Origin: Hyaloscypha bicolor E
Lineage: Eukaryota; Ascomycota; Leotiomycetes; Helotiales; Hyaloscyphaceae
Reading direction: 5' to 3'
NCBI RefSeq assembly: GCF_002865645.1
Contig: NW_020194685.1
Coordinates: 1,254,807 to 1,318,806, forward strand
Length of the DNA stretch: 64,000 nucleotides
Below are positions 34,729 to 47,700 of this stretch, in pieces. The position numbers and the translations under genes are program-made. The notes beneath the pieces were generated by a model that made no database searches, had not been told where the DNA came from, and saw nothing but the letters and a program-made list of their open reading frames with translations. Position 1 is the first letter of the stretch. The number at the start of each line of letters is the position of its first letter.

Positions 34729-34791
<63 letters not shown>

Positions 34792-37591
34792 GTTGGGAAG
34801 AATGCACCGTTTTGTGGGGATGCATAAGCAGGGTGCGCAGATTGGGGATGTTGTTGAGGTGAAGTCGGTACCTGATACTGGCCAGCAAAGTTGGTCGTTG
34901 GGTATGAGGCAGTGTAAGCAGCAGATTGTGCCCGTGGTTGTTTAGCCGATGGCGATGACGGGGACGTAGATGGATCCATGGACATTCTCTCCATGAGGCC
35001 TCGAAGGCGCTCCCGTTCTCGGTCAGCCTGTCCACTGGCGCTGGCTGCTCTATCTTGCTCGATCTGGCTAAGAAGCTGGGCTCCTTCAGATCGCCGGTTG
35101 TTCACAAAGGTCTCAACATTCTTGTCCAAGCTGTCGACGGTGTCTTTCATCTCACTATACCATTGTTTTGCGCTCTGAAGGCCGGCCACGAGATCTACAA
35201 ATTCCTGGTATATTCGCTTGTACTTCGACATCACCGAGGATCGTTGCCGGGTAATAGATTCGTACTTGCTTTGCTCTGCTCTGACTCTCTTATCTTGTAA
35301 CAGAGCATTGAAGGTTGCTGTGAGCTCTTTCATAAGTGATGACTGCTTATGATTTGCTGAAAGAAGCCTGTTCTGGTGCTGCCGAAACTTTTCAAGCTCT
35401 GCTTGGAATAGCTGGGTTTCATAATTGGAGATGGACTTCTTGTTAAGGATGAGGACTTGCGAAATGTCGTCGTTGTGAACCTGTATCCCTATAAGCAGAT
35501 GAATCGGTTAACAATATTGGGTACAAAAATACCTTCTCCTTCAAGTCCTTCAGCACCTGGCCTCGCTCCCGTTTGGTCATGTTGAGTTTCTTGAGAATCT
35601 CTTCTACTTTGGCAACTTGGTCCATGACGCTGGGACCGCTGTCCTGGAAGTCGTCATCAAGCAGATTGCCCTCACCACCAATCGGGCTTCCGACGTTATT
35701 CCTTGATTTCCCACCAACTTGTATCAGAGCTTTCTGGAAAAGAACATCCGCCTCGCCAGTCTCGCCAGCTGACCGCATCTCATCGAAATCGACCTCATGT
35801 TGCCGCATTTTTTGGTATAACTGATTATCACTCTGTGCAGCCTCGTCGAGAGCATCCCGATAATTCCGAACGTCGCTTCGAAGAGTCGAAGTCAATCTGG
35901 AACTGGGTTGCTGGGTCCAGTCTGCTTCGTATTTTGACCGCATCTTCTCACAAACACTCTCCTCCATGTCTAGTTGCTTACTGCTCCTGTCTAGTGTCGC
36001 CACAATACCCTCTTTACTCGACTTCAACATCTCAAAAGTAGATAAAGGACTCTCGTTATTCGCTACATCATCACACCAAGTCCGGAACTCGTCATCTGCA
36101 GTTAGTTCCTGGTCAAAGCCGCCCTTGAGAACCTGTAAGGCACCAGGTAGTCTCAAGTAATCCAAACTCGCAGCCATCTCGCTGTTGGCAGTCTCCACTC
36201 GCTCTGTTTCTGCTCGTACTAATTTGGCCTTTTCCTCGTCATACAAGCTTGCCGATTCTGTGACGGACATCGGAACGATCTTCTGGAAGATGTCCGGGCC
36301 AGTGATACGTTGTATATCTTGTCCAGCATATAGTTCACTGACAGGTATTGCCTTGGCCGCAGGAAGTTTCGGTATTACCGCAAGTCCAGCCTCTGCTGGC
36401 ACAGGTTGGTGGTAAATGTAATCATTGTCCTTGACGAGCTCAACTAGCTTTTCTTGTACATTCGTTAGGTGTCGTTTGGTAATCTCAACCAGACTTGCTC
36501 CAGATTCTGCGGTTAGGTTCGAGTTTGCAGGTGCATTTCCAGGGAAGCTGCTGGCGACCTTGTTAGCTTCCTTGACTGCGGTTTCTGCAACTTGCAAACG
36601 TGAGATTGCTATGCCATGAGAATTTGCGTCGTCGTCGGCGAGAGCTTGATAGTACTGCGCTAATGATGCCATATAATTGGATTTGACCTGGTTTAGAAGT
36701 CAGTGTACTGCTCCACAGGAATATTTCCCGATCAACATGGAGGATGGACAGAGCCAGTAGCAGTAACCGCTCAAAACAGGGGAGTAAAATTTGGAAGACA
36801 GTGTTTATATCACCACGCATGAACGTACCTGGACAACTAGAAGCCAGACTTTCTCAAAGATAGCTTTGTTCACATTCTCTTGCGTGCCCTCAATAGCTCC
36901 AGAGTAGAGGTAAGCGGCCTGACTAGCAAGCTTTGCAAGGAGGCCAACTTTCTTCCCATCTGCGATTTGCTTTTCCAAGAACACCTCCTGCCCTTGAGCA
37001 AGCATAACTTGTATGAGCGTCTTGACAGTATCTCGGCTGAGGTCGGTAGATGGAGCGTGGAGAAAGTTTTCGTTGATATATGTGAACATGCCCGCGGATG
37101 CTTGGAAAGAGTGATACGCCGTCTTGAGGCCCGAATCCTCGGAACGAGTTTGATGTGCGGCGTGGCATGATAGAACAGCAGATATATTGAAGATAATCGA
37201 AGCCTTCTCGTAAGCTAACGAGTACTGAGAGGTCGGCTTATGTGTAAATGCGTCGAACCTTGGAGCAGCTTTGTTAGCTTGTCATATACTTGTAAGAGAG
37301 AGATGATCCCTACCAGGTAAAAGAGATCTTAATATGGTTTTCGTCAACGGGAAATCTAAGATCCAGCAACTCAAGCTGCCCGTAGTATCGGTAGAGCAGA
37401 TCTCTTCCAGCAGCACTGTCCTTCCCCGCGCCTCTCATATCTTGCCGCAAACGGTTAAGTGTCGCGCACTCTTCTGCATAGCGCTCCGGATCATCCCCAT
37501 AGGTCTGCCTGATATACTGCTTCAGCGGCTGGATCCAGTCGATCTCGTTTGTAGCCTTGAGAGGCACTGATATCATGGGCGCCTGCATCAT
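34347..37591 (-). CDS. BRO1: Vacuolar protein-sorting protein Bro1 (ESCRT-associated)
   Basis: Four exons (37591-37314, 37258-36829, 36687-35533, 35480-34347) give 998 residues. The N-terminal BRO1 domain is clear (APMISVPLKATNEIDW at the start, AYEKASIIFNISAVLS near 37190), followed by a V-domain of long helices to about residue 730. The tail is disordered, rich in Pro, Gln, Ser and Tyr, with a run of 25 glutamines (34716-34790) and the polyproline VPPPPPPGPPPLGP. Bro1 binds Snf7 and recruits the deubiquitinase Doa4 at endosomes during multivesicular-body sorting. The start has adjacent Met codons at 37591, and the conserved BRO1 start follows immediately. The frame is intact. Confidence 0.95.
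34716..34790 (-). repeat. Polyglutamine-coding CAR tract (25 codons)
   Basis: 75 nt of CAG/CAA codons lie in the disordered tail of Bro1. CAA and CAG alternate through most of the tract, with one run of pure CAG. The mixed codons suggest it is less slippage-prone than a pure repeat. Confidence 0.9.
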
Positions 37592-38882
37592 GGCCTGCCT
37601 CGAGCCGGAGCTCTGCTTAATGGAGATCCACCGCCCAGAGAGGGAGAGTATAGCCGTAGGCGCAAGACGGTCGGTGTGAGGTGTTCGCAGACGTGTTGCG
37701 GTAGGAGGTGGGGTGCCCGAGAGGCTGTGGGCTTTGCGAAATGCGGAGGAGGGGTGCCTGTGCTACAACTTTGACCTTAGCTTGTTGTAGCGATTACAAT
37801 AAAACCTCCTTCATGCATGCGATTCATGGTCGTCGAGGTACCAAAAGGGACGGTTTGCGAAAGGGAAAAAGATGCGTGTCAAGTGGTGACGGCGGATGTA
37901 TGTCGTGTTCTCGAGATCTTGTCGCGGCTTACCACCAATGATTTCGTAGCTCTGCCTTGCGGCAACCTGCAGCGATTTTTCTGGCCCCTTAAAGGCCTGG
38001 GCTTGACTGCGGGCTTAGATAGTAGAGGATAAGCGCTTGATCACTCGGGATGTGCCAAGATCACTTCTGCTTTTGGGTTTTGTAAAAGAAATTGAGGGCA
38101 TTTTTAGCCGCCGGCATGTTATTGTGCTTTCAACTCAGAAAGGCGCTGTTGACCACCCCGAAGATCTCTCTGGGACTTGGGCACCTGCGTGTGAATATCT
38201 GTACTGTCCTCAGGTGGCACACTGGTTCTATCCAGTCCGGACAAGCCTGTGCTGGTGACTGCGTTGAACATGGAAGCATGAGCCAGTCACATCGTCAAAT
38301 TGTCTCGAGATCATTCTATTGGACAAGAATTCATGTGCCGGATTGAACAGCAGGGGGCTTGAGCGGCCCGACCAGATGCCCGCAGATCAACTCATGCGCA
38401 GCATGGGCCGTTATCGCGGCCTCCTTCATCCAGGGGCCAGTTAGATGGATATGTTGATACAACACGCACCCAAGAATCTTCATCAAACGTCCTCCTTTCT
38501 CCCTCTTTGGGCAGCAAGAAGGACGGCCTCCGACGAGTGCTGCTAATAAGTACTAACCGGGTGAGCTTGTGATTGTGGCTTGCGTCGGTTGAACGGTCTA
38601 ACTTTGTCTCAGCCCTGAGTTCATACCACAGACGGGGTTCCTGCTCGATCTTATGCTCTACCCGGCCGCTTAAAAAAAGCTTGATTCTTCTGACAAGGTT
38701 CCTGAGCAGAGAATCATTACATATGAGTCTTTCTAGATGTACAAGGTGGGTATGTGCCCAGGAGCAGACCTAATCCTCTCCAAAATACAGACGCCCATGC
38801 ACCTGATCTCCCACAGTCTTCTAGCCTCGCTGATGCAATACAATGTTCAACATGAAGACAATAAACATATTATACATCAAAA
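37592..38882. other. Intergenic region upstream of Bro1
   Basis: About 1.3 kb. No reading frame shows family resemblance or splice structure. It holds the Bro1 promoter and the 3' flank of the DnaJ gene. Confidence 0.5.
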
Positions 38883-40648
38883 TTAAGACCCCGTCCCGGA
38901 ATCCTTCTTGGCTTCATTGTCGTCTTTAGATTTTCCATCCTTTGAGTCTTTTGCGGAAGTATCTTCTGAGGAAGTATTGTTTTCGCTAGTTCCATCTTTC
39001 GGGTGGCCCGTTAGCTTGTGCCAAACAGACCCTAAGAATCCTTCGTCCTTGGAAGATGAGGATGAGGACTTAGCACTTGAAGAGCTAAGCTTGTTAGAAG
39101 AAGAAACCGAGTCTCTGATATCTTCAAACTTACCTGGCCTTTTCCACGTTCATGATCCTTTTGGCGGTTTTGTCATCGAACTCGTCTGCAAGCATTTCGA
39201 TAATCGTTCGTTGGTTGGCGCTGAGATACTTCGGCATGGAAACCTTGAATTCAACCTTAAGATCTCCGGATTCGCCTCTTCTTCTTTGTAACTTCTTCAT
39301 ACCCTTACCACCAAGCGTGATCTTGTCTCCTGTCCCAGTGCCTGTAGCAATCTTGACGTTAACTTCGCCATCCAAAGTAGGTATTTTGACCTCTCCACCA
39401 AGCAGAGCGGTTGTCAGGGGTATTGTGGCGGTATATAATATGTCGGATCCAGAACGGCTGAACTTGGGATCTGTAGCAACTCTCACCAGAACGTAAAGAT
39501 CCCCCCGATGAGATCTAGCGCCCGGATTTGTAGCCGCGCCAGTTGCAGGCGCATCACCCTCACGTTCTATCTGTAGACGCATGCCATCTTCTATCCCTCC
39601 GGGTATATCCACCTTAATAGTTTTTCTCTCCCTCACAACTCCATTGCCTGAGCAAGTCCGGCATTCTCCTCCCTTAGGAGTTGTCACCCCTTGACCACCG
39701 CAAACGCCGCAAGAAGATGCCATCTGAAATCCTCCCGACATAAAGTGGACCCGTGTCCCAGTTCCCCCACATGATTTGCATTCTGAGCGCTTGACTCCTG
39801 ACTTCAATCCATTCCCAGAACATGTCTTACAGGTAGTCAGAGGCGTTATCGTTATCGTTTTGCTCGTTCCCTTGGCAGCCTCCATAAACGAAACCGTTGT
39901 TTGCACCTCAATACTATCCCCAACCAGAATCTCTTCCTGTTGGAAAGGACTTCGACCCCCACCACGAGCTCTTCGGCCGCTACCAGTAAAGCCCCTGAAC
40001 AAGTCCTCAAAATTAAAGTCGGCCCCAAAACCTCCTCCAAAGCCACCTGGAAAGCCCCCAGCGCCTCCGGCGCCAGCAAAAGGATTGCCTCCAGCAAAGG
40101 GGTCACCACCTGGACTCGGGCCAGCTCCGCCGCCTTGGTCAAAGGCCGCTGCGCCGAATTGATCCCATGCCGCCTTCTTTTGCGGATCTGTTAACAGCTC
40201 ATATGAAGATTGTGCTTCTGCAAACTTGTCCTTCGCTGTTGGGTCCTTGTTTGTATCCGGATGAAACTTTTTTGCCAAACCATAGTATGCTTTCTTGATC
40301 TCAGCAGCCGAAGCTCCTTTACTAACGCCGAGGACATCGTATGGATTCTTCGTGGCTTGAAGATTTGAGGTTGCGTGAAATGGCTATTCGAAGAAATCAT
40401 CAGCAAACTGCTCATCACTTGAGATTGGATGTACACACTCTGCTTTGTGTCGCCCCTGCAGACCTCGGAACAGATGTTATAAACGTGGGTCGCCGCGGTA
40501 TGCTTGTCGTCGAGGAACATATTTCTCGTGTCTGCTGCTTCTTGGATATTTCATATCTGAAGTGCTGATGTCGTGAGGCCTGGGCAGGACATATTATCCG
40601 ACTCGTTGTGGCGGCCTTGGTGAGAAGGGTTGTTGTCCCAGGTTTCAT
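38883..40648 (-). CDS. MDJ1: Mitochondrial DnaJ-type co-chaperone (Mdj1 homologue)
   Basis: Three exons (40648-40439, 40383-39134, 39084-38883) give 553 residues. The first exon is an Arg/Ser/Thr-rich presequence ending RPFHAT at the splice junction. The J domain follows ([20 protein letters not shown]; the HPD that stimulates Hsp70 is intact), then a Gly/Phe-rich linker, four CxxCxGxG zinc repeats ([32 protein letters not shown]), the substrate-binding domains, and a serine/lysine-rich tail. It works with mitochondrial Hsp70 in folding and in delivering substrates to Lon. Its first intron begins GTGTGTACAT, a donor that differs from the usual GTAAGT. Lon lies 5 kb away on the same strand. 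Confidence 0.95.
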
Positions 40649-40867
40649 CGTGCTGCGGTACTGGTAAACATCTGTGTCAACCTTCGGGCTTAGTCGTGGC
40701 AGCAATGATGCTGGAATGAGATGGTGCAACAATTGTCGTGGAAGAAATGCACGAAATTGTAAATTTCAAGATCAGATGTCAAAATGTTGAAGCTTACAAA
40801 ATTTTCCAGGGATAGTCAGCTTGATGCTGATTGGCCGAATTATTCGATTCTGTTCGGGGAGCTACTG

Positions 40868-40875
40868 GAACTTTC
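40868..40875. promoter_or_regulatory. Heat-shock-element-like GAAnnTTC site upstream of the DnaJ gene
   Basis: GAACTTTC lies 220 bp upstream of the DnaJ start and continues into GAA. It is a two-unit HSE core. Chance occurrence is possible. Confidence 0.3.
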
Positions 40876-41478
40876 GAAACAACATCATTGATACCTTGAA
40901 TTGTTCCCAAAGCTGAAACAAATTCCATCCCAGGAATTCAGCTGGAATTACTGATCTTTTGACATGTAATTCCTTGGGCGAGTTTGTTACAAATTTGGAA
41001 CCGAGGCTCGACGTGCCGAAGTTTGATATTTTGTCAAATCTCCTTATGGTTTCTAAGTGCCTGTGTGGTAGCTGAATGCGTCTTGAATGAGTGAATAGAG
41101 TATAAAAGAAATAGAAGATCAGGGCGCGGGCCTTTCTCACTTGTGAATGTTTATGATTATTTGCATTGTATCCGGTAGTGGCTTGAATTTTTCTTTTTTT
41201 TCTTTCTACTCACAGTCCTGGAATCGGAACTGCTCCACAGTTGAAAGCCTCCCATTGAAACCTCCAAACCTTTCCTTTATAACGATGAAGCTCCAAACGA
41301 CTGTTGAGTACAGCGTACAATACGCAATGATGAGGAGGCATTCACAAATGGAGGAAGGCACTTCCAAAGTGCTTTTCAAGAGCAGCCAGAGAAGGCTTAT
41401 CACAATGAACCCGGGTATCAGCCACGCCAATGCGGCTCCCAAAACGCCCCAATTTATGCAAACTCCGTCACAAATCCG

Positions 41479-42131
41479 TCATCGAGGTCGTTGAGGCGCA
41501 AATCGCATTCGGAAATTCTTATCTGATGGACAGTCAGTGCTCGAATGTCCTGGCCACACACTCTATGGTCAGATTACTAACCTTGCCACCGTACCTTGTA
41601 CAGAAAGTCAACCACGACCTCGCTCTCAATTATCCCCATACTGTTGAAGTGTTTCCGCACAGAGTTCGCAAGTTGTTCCTTGCTCTGCCGTCGTTCTTCC
41701 TTCCGCCTAGCCATCGTTGGAGACATTTTCCCAATCGGTGAACGAGAAAGCACAAGCTGATTGTACGGTTTACTGAAAGCTGCAGGTGTATTCAATCGAT
41801 AGTCGTATCGATAGCCGTGCAGAATCGATGGATCAAAGCTGGACCATTGGAGCTGTGAGAACGTTAGATAAGATGACGGCTGTTACGCCGCGGGATATTT
41901 ACTCACGCCTGGATTTGCTTCGGTCACGACAGTATTTGGATTTCCTACAACAGCACTGCTCGGTCCCGCGGTGACTACGTCGCGTAGTGAGCTGCCACCA
42001 GTCGTACTGCCCGGAACGCGCCGATTTTTGCCATTGAGAGTGGTCGAATTGATGGCTCCCACTTTCTCTTTCGTGCTCGACGCTTCTGACCTCGAGTCAT
42101 CCGGAGGGGGCTTGGATTTTGGGGGCGCCAT
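41479..42131 (-). CDS. SAP30-like Sin3-binding subunit of a histone deacetylase complex
   Basis: Three exons (42131-41907, 41852-41582, 41522-41479) give 179 residues. The N-terminal 75 residues are low-complexity and basic. The remainder matches the fungal SAP30 Sin3-binding domain: LQWSSFDPSILH, YRYDYRLNTPAAF, then MARRKEERRQSKEQLA, the helix VRKHFNSMGIIESEVVVDFL, and the end FRMRFAPQRPR. SAP30 bridges Sin3 and Rpd3-type deacetylases and affects gene silencing. The splice sites join in frame and the frame is intact. It is divergent to the large C2H2 regulator 2.7 kb away. Confidence 0.88.
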
Positions 42132-44794
42132 GCCAAGAGATGAGATCGATCGAATTTTGGAGGATTATATCCTCGCGCAGCGTCGTGGGTTTGAAGCAAT
42201 GGGTCATCTAGCTACAGCACATAAGGGTCGTGGCTGTCGCGTTGTCCCAGCCATTTGGTCAACGAGACGCCAATCTCGCCTCGCGCTAGGATGTCTAGTT
42301 TTTCCGTTCCGGAGCGGAATCAGTTCCTCAACCCCTGCCTGTTTCATTTTTCCTTGCCATCTCTCATGCTCATCATCAAAACCAAGTGGAAAAACACCCT
42401 TGGTTTCTGATAAATTATCCCTCACTGTTGCCTTGAAGCCGGGGCGAGGTTTGAGTTATTTTCTGAATTTTTCATCCTAAGGAAAGGTCTGCTGCCTCTT
42501 TTGTTCAATGACGATGATCACGATTGAGATTTGCGAGAGCTGTCTCGCGCTTCCCAATTCTGCTGGGCCTGCATAAGCCAAGACGCCAAAGCAGCCTCAG
42601 TTTTTGGCCCTGACGCACTGCGGCCACCGCCTGTCAAATCACGACCGTCCTAAAGTGGTCAGATGCAAAAGAAAAGCTTGAAGAAATTTTTCCCCAGTCT
42701 CAGCCCTCTCCTGCTCCAGGCCATCCCCACTGCCCCAGATTAGCGTCTGTCAGAGACTCAGAGACAAGTGTTGCCGAGCCTGCCGCCAGAGGTGTAAAAA
42801 GTCAAAGTTGGGGCTGGCCTGCCCGGAACCTTTCAACGCGGAGATGAGAAATATTTATCCAAAAAAGCAATTATCTCGTCCACATCAGTGCACATCGACA
42901 TCAAGACGAATTTGAACGCCTCCGCTATGCCCTGAGCCGCCCCGATGACGGCGAATGATCGAATGCTCCTGACTTTTCCTTGCACTTTTCCTCCAGCTCA
43001 CCAAGGGAGGCTCTCCTGAAGAGTCGTGTTTCCTTTTGCTGAAAAATCTTGCCTGTTCTGTTTTGAAGGATCGTCCAGTAGCCGAATACGCTGCACTGGT
43101 CAAACACTCCACGGCCAGTCCTTAATGCAAGCGATCTGGGGCTCTTTTGTCTGAAGCAGAATGAAGTGGAGGGAAATCTCGATGAGCAACAATGGGGGTG
43201 GGCAGCGCAGAAAGAATCATGGGGAAGTGCCTCTTATGGCGGAGAGGAGCATCTAGAGTGGCAAGGAGACAGATATCTCCGAGCTGGTGCAAAATGCAAA
43301 AAGTGAAGTGATCAGAAATGGAGCAGAGGCACGAGACAAGGAGGCAAATCAGGCAATGAGGGCGGCATTTTCTCCACACAAGCGAGCTGCTGCACGCCAC
43401 CATTCATGGACAGCTGTGGCTCAGCGATGGGGGGACTCTCGGACGTGCCAGGGGAGGCGGGACTGGCGAGGTGGGGGGTGGGCTGGCGGAGAAACCAAAT
43501 TGCAAGGTTGCAGTCGAAGAGCTCCCGAGTCTCGAGTCTTGATCGTCCCGTGCCCCGGGTCCCTTGACGCGTCGAGGTTTGCAAGGAGCGCAGCGAGAGA
43601 CTTCTGTGCACTCCTCTTCGCTCCTCTTCACTGCTTTCTCCTCCTCTTTCTCGATATGCGGAGCTGTACAGTCTTGTACTAGAGCCATGGCCAGCCCCCC
43701 TCACCCACTTGGCTCGAGGGTGCATGGTGGCCGGATTGAGACACGCGGCAGGGGCCAACCTGCTGACGATGCGAGCTTTTACCAAGCGCCAGCAGCATGT
43801 GGCTTTCCCAAGGCTCCCGCTCTGCCTCTCCGCACCCCCCTCCCCCCTCCTTTGGGGGTTTCTAGTATTCTAGAAGGTCCGTGGCGGACCGTCCAAGAGA
43901 CGTCGGAGCCAACCGTCCGTCAAGTGCAAGTAATCCGGGCATATTGCAGCAGCCCGCAAAAGACGAGGCCTGCCGGTCATCGGTCCTCCCAACCAAGCGG
44001 CTGGCTCGAGTTGCCCAACTTGCCCTCTCCTCCCCAATGCTCCCTCCTCCCTTCCCATTCCCTTCCGGGCTGCCTCCAAAGGTCCAAGTGCCTCGCTCGC
44101 GCGCCCCCCCCCAAGAGAACACAGTGATCCCAGATGATCCAGATCCCTGCGTCGGCCATCACACGCCGCCAGCGTAAATAGCCAGGAAGCTCCCGCGCTT
44201 CGTCACAAAATCACCCCCACTGAGCTTTGTCCATCCCCATCCCGCACGCACGCAACGCACCGCACCGCACCGCATCGCACCGCACTCACGAAGCACAAGC
44301 ACCGTTCTCGACTCCACAATCGCATCGTGGGTTGAATTGTGCTCTGAGCCTCAACTTAAGCTCGCCGTCGTGCCACTCTGTACCACGCGGTGCTGCGACG
44401 CCTCGCCGCATCGGATTGCCATCCGGCTGCACGACTGGCAGCGACTGCCCGGTCGTCTGCTCGTGCCCCCAGTTCTCCCGGCATGCCATAGTTGACTCCC
44501 GGGTCAATTGACCACCCGGTTACAATTCGCAAGCCCCTTCAACAACGGCTCAAACGGTGTTATCTGTTCCTACTACAGCCAAAGCGACGCTTCTGCGCGC
44601 AGTGCAGTAAGTCACCTCACGTTTGCCATCGCTCAACCGTCTCCCCTCGCCCCGCCTCAAGTCTTCCGTGGTGCTGACCCTAATCAATGTAGTCGATGCG
44701 ATCCACTCCCTCCAGTTACGCCGAAGTCGAGGGTGATTTTAGACCAGAGACTGCGACTTCCTGAACCGAACAATTCGCCTTTCTCCGTGGGACT
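42132..44794. promoter_or_regulatory. Long upstream region between SAP30 and the C2H2 regulator
   Basis: About 2.7 kb without a family-like gene. From about 43400 on it is GC- and C-rich with polypyrimidine runs (for example poly-C at 44103-44111 and CGCACCGCAC repeats near 44260), as in the long leaders of fungal regulatory genes. A likely 5'-leader intron lies at 44607-44692. Confidence 0.55.
44607..44692 (+). other. Probable 5'-leader intron of the C2H2 regulator
   Basis: GTAAGTCACC.. at 44607 is a consensus donor. A GCTGACC/CTAAT branch region and ..AATGTAG at 44692 complete an 86-bp intron. It lies about 100 bp upstream of the ATG at 44795. Confidence 0.6.
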
Positions 44795-47700
44795 ATGACT
44801 TCAATTCTTGCAGCACAGCCGCTCTCGTTCTCTGCGAATAATATTATGAACCAGATCGATACACCCGGGATAGCTCAGATTCACGACCCCGCACTGCAGC
44901 GGAGACACAAGACTGAGATGGAGGATAAAAACCGGGGGAGACGTCGGAGTCGGCCCAACAGCAAGAGTAAAGATGGCAGCGGGGAGGGATCTCCAAACGA
45001 GGGCGCGGACGGCCACTCTTCTGGAACGGATGGCCCCTCGAGGAAGCGCCGTAGGAGTCGCAAGGGCTTGGACAAAAAATTCGAGTGTCCCCAAGAAGGC
45101 TGCGGGAAGAGCTACTCAAGGGCTGAGCATCTGTAAGTCGTGCTAGAGCATCCTCAAGTCCTTTCCGACACTAACCACAACCATCTTATAGATATCGCCA
45201 TCAGCTGAATCACACGCCTAAGCAAATTTATAATTGCGATTTCCCTGACTGCTCTCGTACATTCGTCAGGCAGGACTTGTGTAATAGACATAGGGACCGG
45301 CATACTGCTAAGGGGTCACAGCTTCACCGCAAAGATTCCATGCTAGGCCATGCTCATGCTTCACCAATGGTAGAATCTGGTAAGCCTTTGTCAATGCACG
45401 GCTCCGCTTCTCCAGAGGTTATGAGACCAGGTCTGGCTGGTGGTAAATCGCGAACTGGCCAACTTCAATACCAGTCTCCTCAAGAGATGCACCCCAGTTC
45501 CTATTCGCCCGCGACCAACCCCTCGTCTGGAACATACTCCGGTACAGCTTCCTCAAATGGCGGGGAGAATTTTCCTCAGTCCAACAACTTCATCAAACGC
45601 TCCAATAGCGACAATGTCACTAGGGGGCATGATTCGGCCACGGGTACCCCACAAAGTAGACCACAGCGCCACTCAAGCTTTGGAGTATCTGATGCAAAAA
45701 CGGCCGATTTCTCGAGGCCTCCTCTGCAGACCACTGTGGGGCCCTATGGCTTGTTGAATTCTGCTTCAAGCTCCCAGAATTATCATGCCAATCAGAATAG
45801 TCCGCACACATTTGTACCCCAGCAGAATTTCACACCATTCACACTGCCACCTCCCGGATTCTCGACGTCCGTGACTGCAGCTTCATCCACGCGGTCAGCT
45901 GAGCCGAGTTATCCTACTTCGATGTCCACAGACTATCCCAGCGAGTCAACTCATCACCAACAATCCGGCCCAGATATGATGCTATTGGATCAGATGACAG
46001 CACCTAACACTATGCCTGTGTTTGGAGGCGAAGGTTACAACCGCTCTCCTTTTGCCATTCCTGAAGATTTCGTGGCATATTTATTCAGTGGTCAACAAGT
46101 AGACAATTCTTCGCCCATGCAGATTGGACAGCAAGGTTATACAAAGTAAGATTCTTCTCTCCCGAGTTCTTATGGTAATACTGACTTCTCTCCAGCTATC
46201 CTGATACGAACAACCAATACTATGCACCTTATTTTGCAAATGACATTAATCTTGGCGGATTCTTTCCACCAAATCATCAACAACCCCATCATCCTATGGC
46301 TGTTACGAGCTTGCTTGATACAAGCCTTCCCGAAACAGTCCTGTCCGAAGAGAAGAGCCAAGCGATTGTTGACTTGGTCAAAGAGCGCTTCAACGAGACG
46401 GACCATGCACCGGTTGCAAGACAGAAGGAAGCTCTTCTGGAAGGCGACCGCAGCGATGACAGCCATATGCTGAGCCGGAAGATGATGCAAACTTACATTG
46501 GGAGTTACTGGTACCATTTTAGCGAACAAGTCCCAATTTGTGCGTGCTCCAATTCCCTCATCTGAGGTACCAAATGCTAATAAGATAACAGTGCACAAGC
46601 CAACATTCTCGCCAGACAAAACACCAAACCTTCTTCTGATTGCTATAATGGCTATTGGTGCATCTTGTTTGGACAAGATTCATGGGTACGAAATGACTCA
46701 AGCCGGTGCAGAGCTCTCGAATTTCTTGGCTTGGCATCTGAGATGGGAAATCTTCAGCGACTATCATTTTCGCCCTCCGGCGAAGTTGTGGGTATTCCAA
46801 GCTTTACTGCTCTTAGAGTTGTATGAGAAGAGTAAAGAACCCATTTCTTTGTCCCCTTATGTTCACTGGCCCGGGAGCATATTTCAGCTCCCGGCTCCTT
46901 CCCGGCTCCATCCTCGTCGAAGAAATCGGTTGCTAATTTTTTCTAGTGTATTCGACTAGAGCTTTGCATGAGCGAGCACATATCCATCACGCAACCACGA
47001 TCACCTTGATGCGTCGCGGTAGCTCTCTCATTGGAAGATCTGCTTTGGATTCTCCTCCGAGTGTCAGGGATGATAAGCAGGGCGTGAATGGATCTAGACA
47101 GTCCTCGACTTCTGGGGCAAATACTCCAGATGAGTGGTGGAACCACTGGATCACCAATGAAGCCACACGACGGGCAGCCTTCGCAGCATTCGTTACTGAT
47201 TCAACACATGCAACGATGTTTGGCCATTCTACCGTTATGGTCGCTCACGAAATGCGGCTCCCACTGCCCTGCGATGAGGCTCTCTGGACTGCCACTAACA
47301 GCGCTGAAGTCGGCAGAATCGAGGCTAGTCTTCAAGCCAATGGTGTGAAGCCAATCTCGTTCTTAGAAGGCCTTAAGAGGACTCTCAACGGGCAAGAAGT
47401 TCGCACAAACTCGTTCGGGCGGACCATTCTGATGGCTGGCCTGCTAAGCGTGAGCTGGCATATGAACCAGAGAGATCTCCAAGTCAATTCGCTTGGTGTT
47501 TCACAGGCTCTGGGAGGACGAGATAAATGGAGAGGATCACTGACCCGAGCATTCGATCTGTGGAAACAGGACTTCGACAGGTCTTTGAGCGTCAATTCCG
47601 ACGGCATCCCTGGACCCTATGTATACACCGAGAAGAAGGAGGACAACGTTGTGTTTCAAAGCAGGACAGTTCTCCATCATTTGGCACACATGGCGATGCA

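Noticed and set aside
34562..34945. Plus-strand frame with poly-alanine and poly-valine
   Set aside because: It is the complement of the Bro1 CAR repeat.
39776..40194. Proline/lysine-rich plus-strand frames
   Set aside because: Shadows of the Gly/Phe-rich and zinc regions of the DnaJ gene.
43287..44511. Many long frames in both orientations
   Set aside because: GC-rich sequence with few stops; no motif and all frames conflict.
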